This document shows, piece by piece, positions 8,325 through 8,823 of a stretch of DNA of 8,823 nucleotides. A program made the translations under genes and the position numbers. This DNA is from an uncultured bacterium (GTDB lineage Bacteria; Patescibacteriota; Microgenomatia; UBA1406; GWC2-37-13): NCBI GenBank assembly GCA_937914905.1, contig CALESU010000091.1, positions 1 to 8,823 on the forward strand, in the 5' to 3' direction. How positions within the stretch are numbered: position 1 is the first letter of the stretch; every line of letters begins with the position of its first letter. The notes beneath the pieces were generated by a model. That model saw only the letters and a program-made list of their open reading frames with translations, was not told where the DNA came from and ran no database searches.

Positions 8325-8597
8325 TTACGAAGCAGAATCGAGAGTTTTTTTGACACGCTCATCCTTTTTGTCTTGGAGTCTTTTGGCACGAACCTCTTCT
8401 TGGTCATTTTTCTTCTTGATCATTCGAGACATTTCTCCATCTGCGCGTTTTTGACACGCATTATCAGAACACTTAAAAATGGATGTAGTAACTTTACCAT
8501 GCTGGCCGGGGACATCTTCTACTCGAACTTCCATGAGCATGAGAAACTGTCCGCATCGATGACATTTTTTATCAGTGAGTTGGGGATATTTTGCCAT
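8325..8597 (-). CDS. Small zinc-ribbon protein of unknown function
   Basis: I do not recognise the family. The 90-residue product has two cysteine pairs, KCHRCGQ (C12, C15) and FKCSDNACQ (C43, C48), about 28 residues apart, with strand-forming sequence between them (FLMLMEVRVEDVPG). This is a typical single zinc-ribbon layout. The C-terminal 35 residues are a very basic and acidic helix rich in K, R, D and E, which could bind nucleic acid or a partner protein. The ATG at 8597 was preferred over an in-frame TTG at 8621 because the latter would place a good TATACT -10 element inside the gene and adds residues without any motif. It lies 64 nt upstream of the ATPase operon on the same strand; a functional link is possible but unproven. 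Confidence 0.75.
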   Translation of the reverse strand: MAKYPQLTDKKCHRCGQFLMLMEVRVEDVPGQHGKVTTSIFKCSDNACQKRADGEMSRMIKKKNDQEEVRAKRLQDKKDERVKKTLDSAS

Positions 8598-8609
8598 AGG
8601 ATGTGAAGT

Positions 8610-8615
8610 AGTATA
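8610..8615 (-). promoter_or_regulatory. Candidate -10 element of the zinc-ribbon gene
   Basis: On the minus strand TATACT (5 of 6 to TATAAT) lies 12 nt before the ATG at 8597, so the transcript would have a leader of only about 6 nt. No good -35 hexamer sits 16-18 nt upstream (TGGCGT at a 17-nt spacing is poor), which lowers confidence. Confidence 0.35.
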
Positions 8616-8676
8616 CCTCAAAAAGCCCTCAAACGCCAGAGGAAAAACCCATTCCCCCGAAGTTGATCAAAATAAC

Positions 8677-8705
8677 TTGACATTGTACTTACTCGGGCCT
8701 ACGAT
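8677..8705 (+). promoter_or_regulatory. Promoter of the rightward gene, predicted leaderless
   Basis: A perfect -35 hexamer TTGACA (8677-8682) is followed after 17 nt by TACGAT (8700-8705, 4 of 6 to the consensus). Transcription would begin around 8712, about 2 nt before the ATG at 8714. No Shine-Dalgarno sequence precedes that ATG, which agrees with a leaderless message. The ideal -35 and spacing make this the best promoter in the window. Confidence 0.65.
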
Positions 8706-8712
8706 AAGTACA
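8684..8712. promoter_or_regulatory. Probable operator: 8-bp perfect inverted repeat across the promoter
   Basis: TGTACTTA (8684-8691) and TAAGTACA (8705-8712) are perfect reverse complements separated by 13 nt, so their centres are 21 bp apart, two turns of the helix. The arms cover the promoter spacer just after the -35 and the region from the last -10 base to the predicted start of transcription. A dimeric repressor bound here would block polymerase. As the message would begin at the end of the repeat, an RNA hairpin role is unlikely. Confidence 0.55.
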
Positions 8713-8713
8713 T

Positions 8714-8823
8714 ATGAGTACTAACCCCATTTCAGAACAACTAACGAGTCTTGAGGGCCTGCTTGAAGGTTATTTCGTGAAACAAGCTCCAGCAATGCCC
8801 GTTGGGCTTAAAGATTTCCTTGT
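8714..8823 (+). CDS. N-terminus of a probable CPR-type small membrane protein, partial at the right edge
   Basis: Thirty-six codons are open from the ATG at 8714 to the end of the window. The visible protein starts MSTNPISEQLTSLEGLL and continues EGYFVKQAPAMPVGLKDF. From memory, this short helix followed by a (K)YFV-KAPALP-x-K-x-FIV-like segment is the start of a small membrane-protein family common in Patescibacteria/CPR genomes, in which hydrophobic helices follow; these would lie outside the window. Its function is unknown to me. It is divergent from the zinc-ribbon gene and has its own promoter and probable operator. The start is supported by promoter position and codon openness, not by a ribosome binding site. 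Confidence 0.6.
   Translation, partial: MSTNPISEQLTSLEGLLEGYFVKQAPAMPVGLKDFL

Noticed and set aside
8598..8621. TTG start extending the zinc-ribbon protein by 8 residues
   Set aside because: It contains the candidate -10 element TATACT and adds no motif; an ATG 24 nt later is available.
8663..8670. TTGATCAA palindrome upstream of the rightward -35
   Set aside because: An 8-nt perfect palindrome in A/T-rich DNA is expected by chance and has no second copy in the region.

Overview
The window is dominated by one minus-strand operon encoding a rotary V/A-type ATPase. Read in the direction of transcription (right to left), the order is: coiled-coil G/H-type stalk subunit, I/a, K/c, E, C/d, F, A, B, D. 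This is the order of the classic bacterial ntp/A-type operons (Enterococcus, Thermus). Junctions are tight: four are 4-nt ATGA stop/start overlaps (stalk-I, I-K, E-C, C-F) and the others are gaps of 5 to 20 nt, so the genes are almost certainly co-transcribed and partly translationally coupled. D runs off the left edge just before its conserved C-terminal region.

A, B, I and K are clearly conserved and keep their key catalytic or ion-path residues. A has a P-loop and a GER glutamate, B has the arginine finger, I has two membrane arginines and K has one ion-binding glutamate. K also keeps the whole Na+-ligand set known from E. hirae NtpK, so a sodium-motive enzyme is predicted. The stalk and shaft parts (G/H, E, C) are divergent and are named partly by position.

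Upstream (right) lies a small zinc-ribbon protein gene on the same strand, 64 nt from the ATPase operon. After a 116-nt divergent intergenic region, a plus-strand gene begins and runs off the right edge. Its N-terminus resembles a small membrane-protein family that I recall from Candidate Phyla Radiation (CPR/Patescibacteria) genomes. Its promoter carries a perfect 8-bp inverted repeat that looks like an operator, and the predicted transcript would be leaderless or nearly so.

The organism is probably a bacterium with compact gene spacing, moderate GC (judged by eye), standard use of TGA as stop and essentially no Shine-Dalgarno sequences. A CPR-type lineage, but not one that reads TGA as glycine, fits best; this is inference. 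No tRNA, rRNA, mobile element or CRISPR array was seen, and no stretch over 300 nt lacks a gene. I found no clearly new multi-gene system. The points worth a second look are the sodium signature, the operator with its leaderless promoter, the SD-less start context and the divergent stalk parts.
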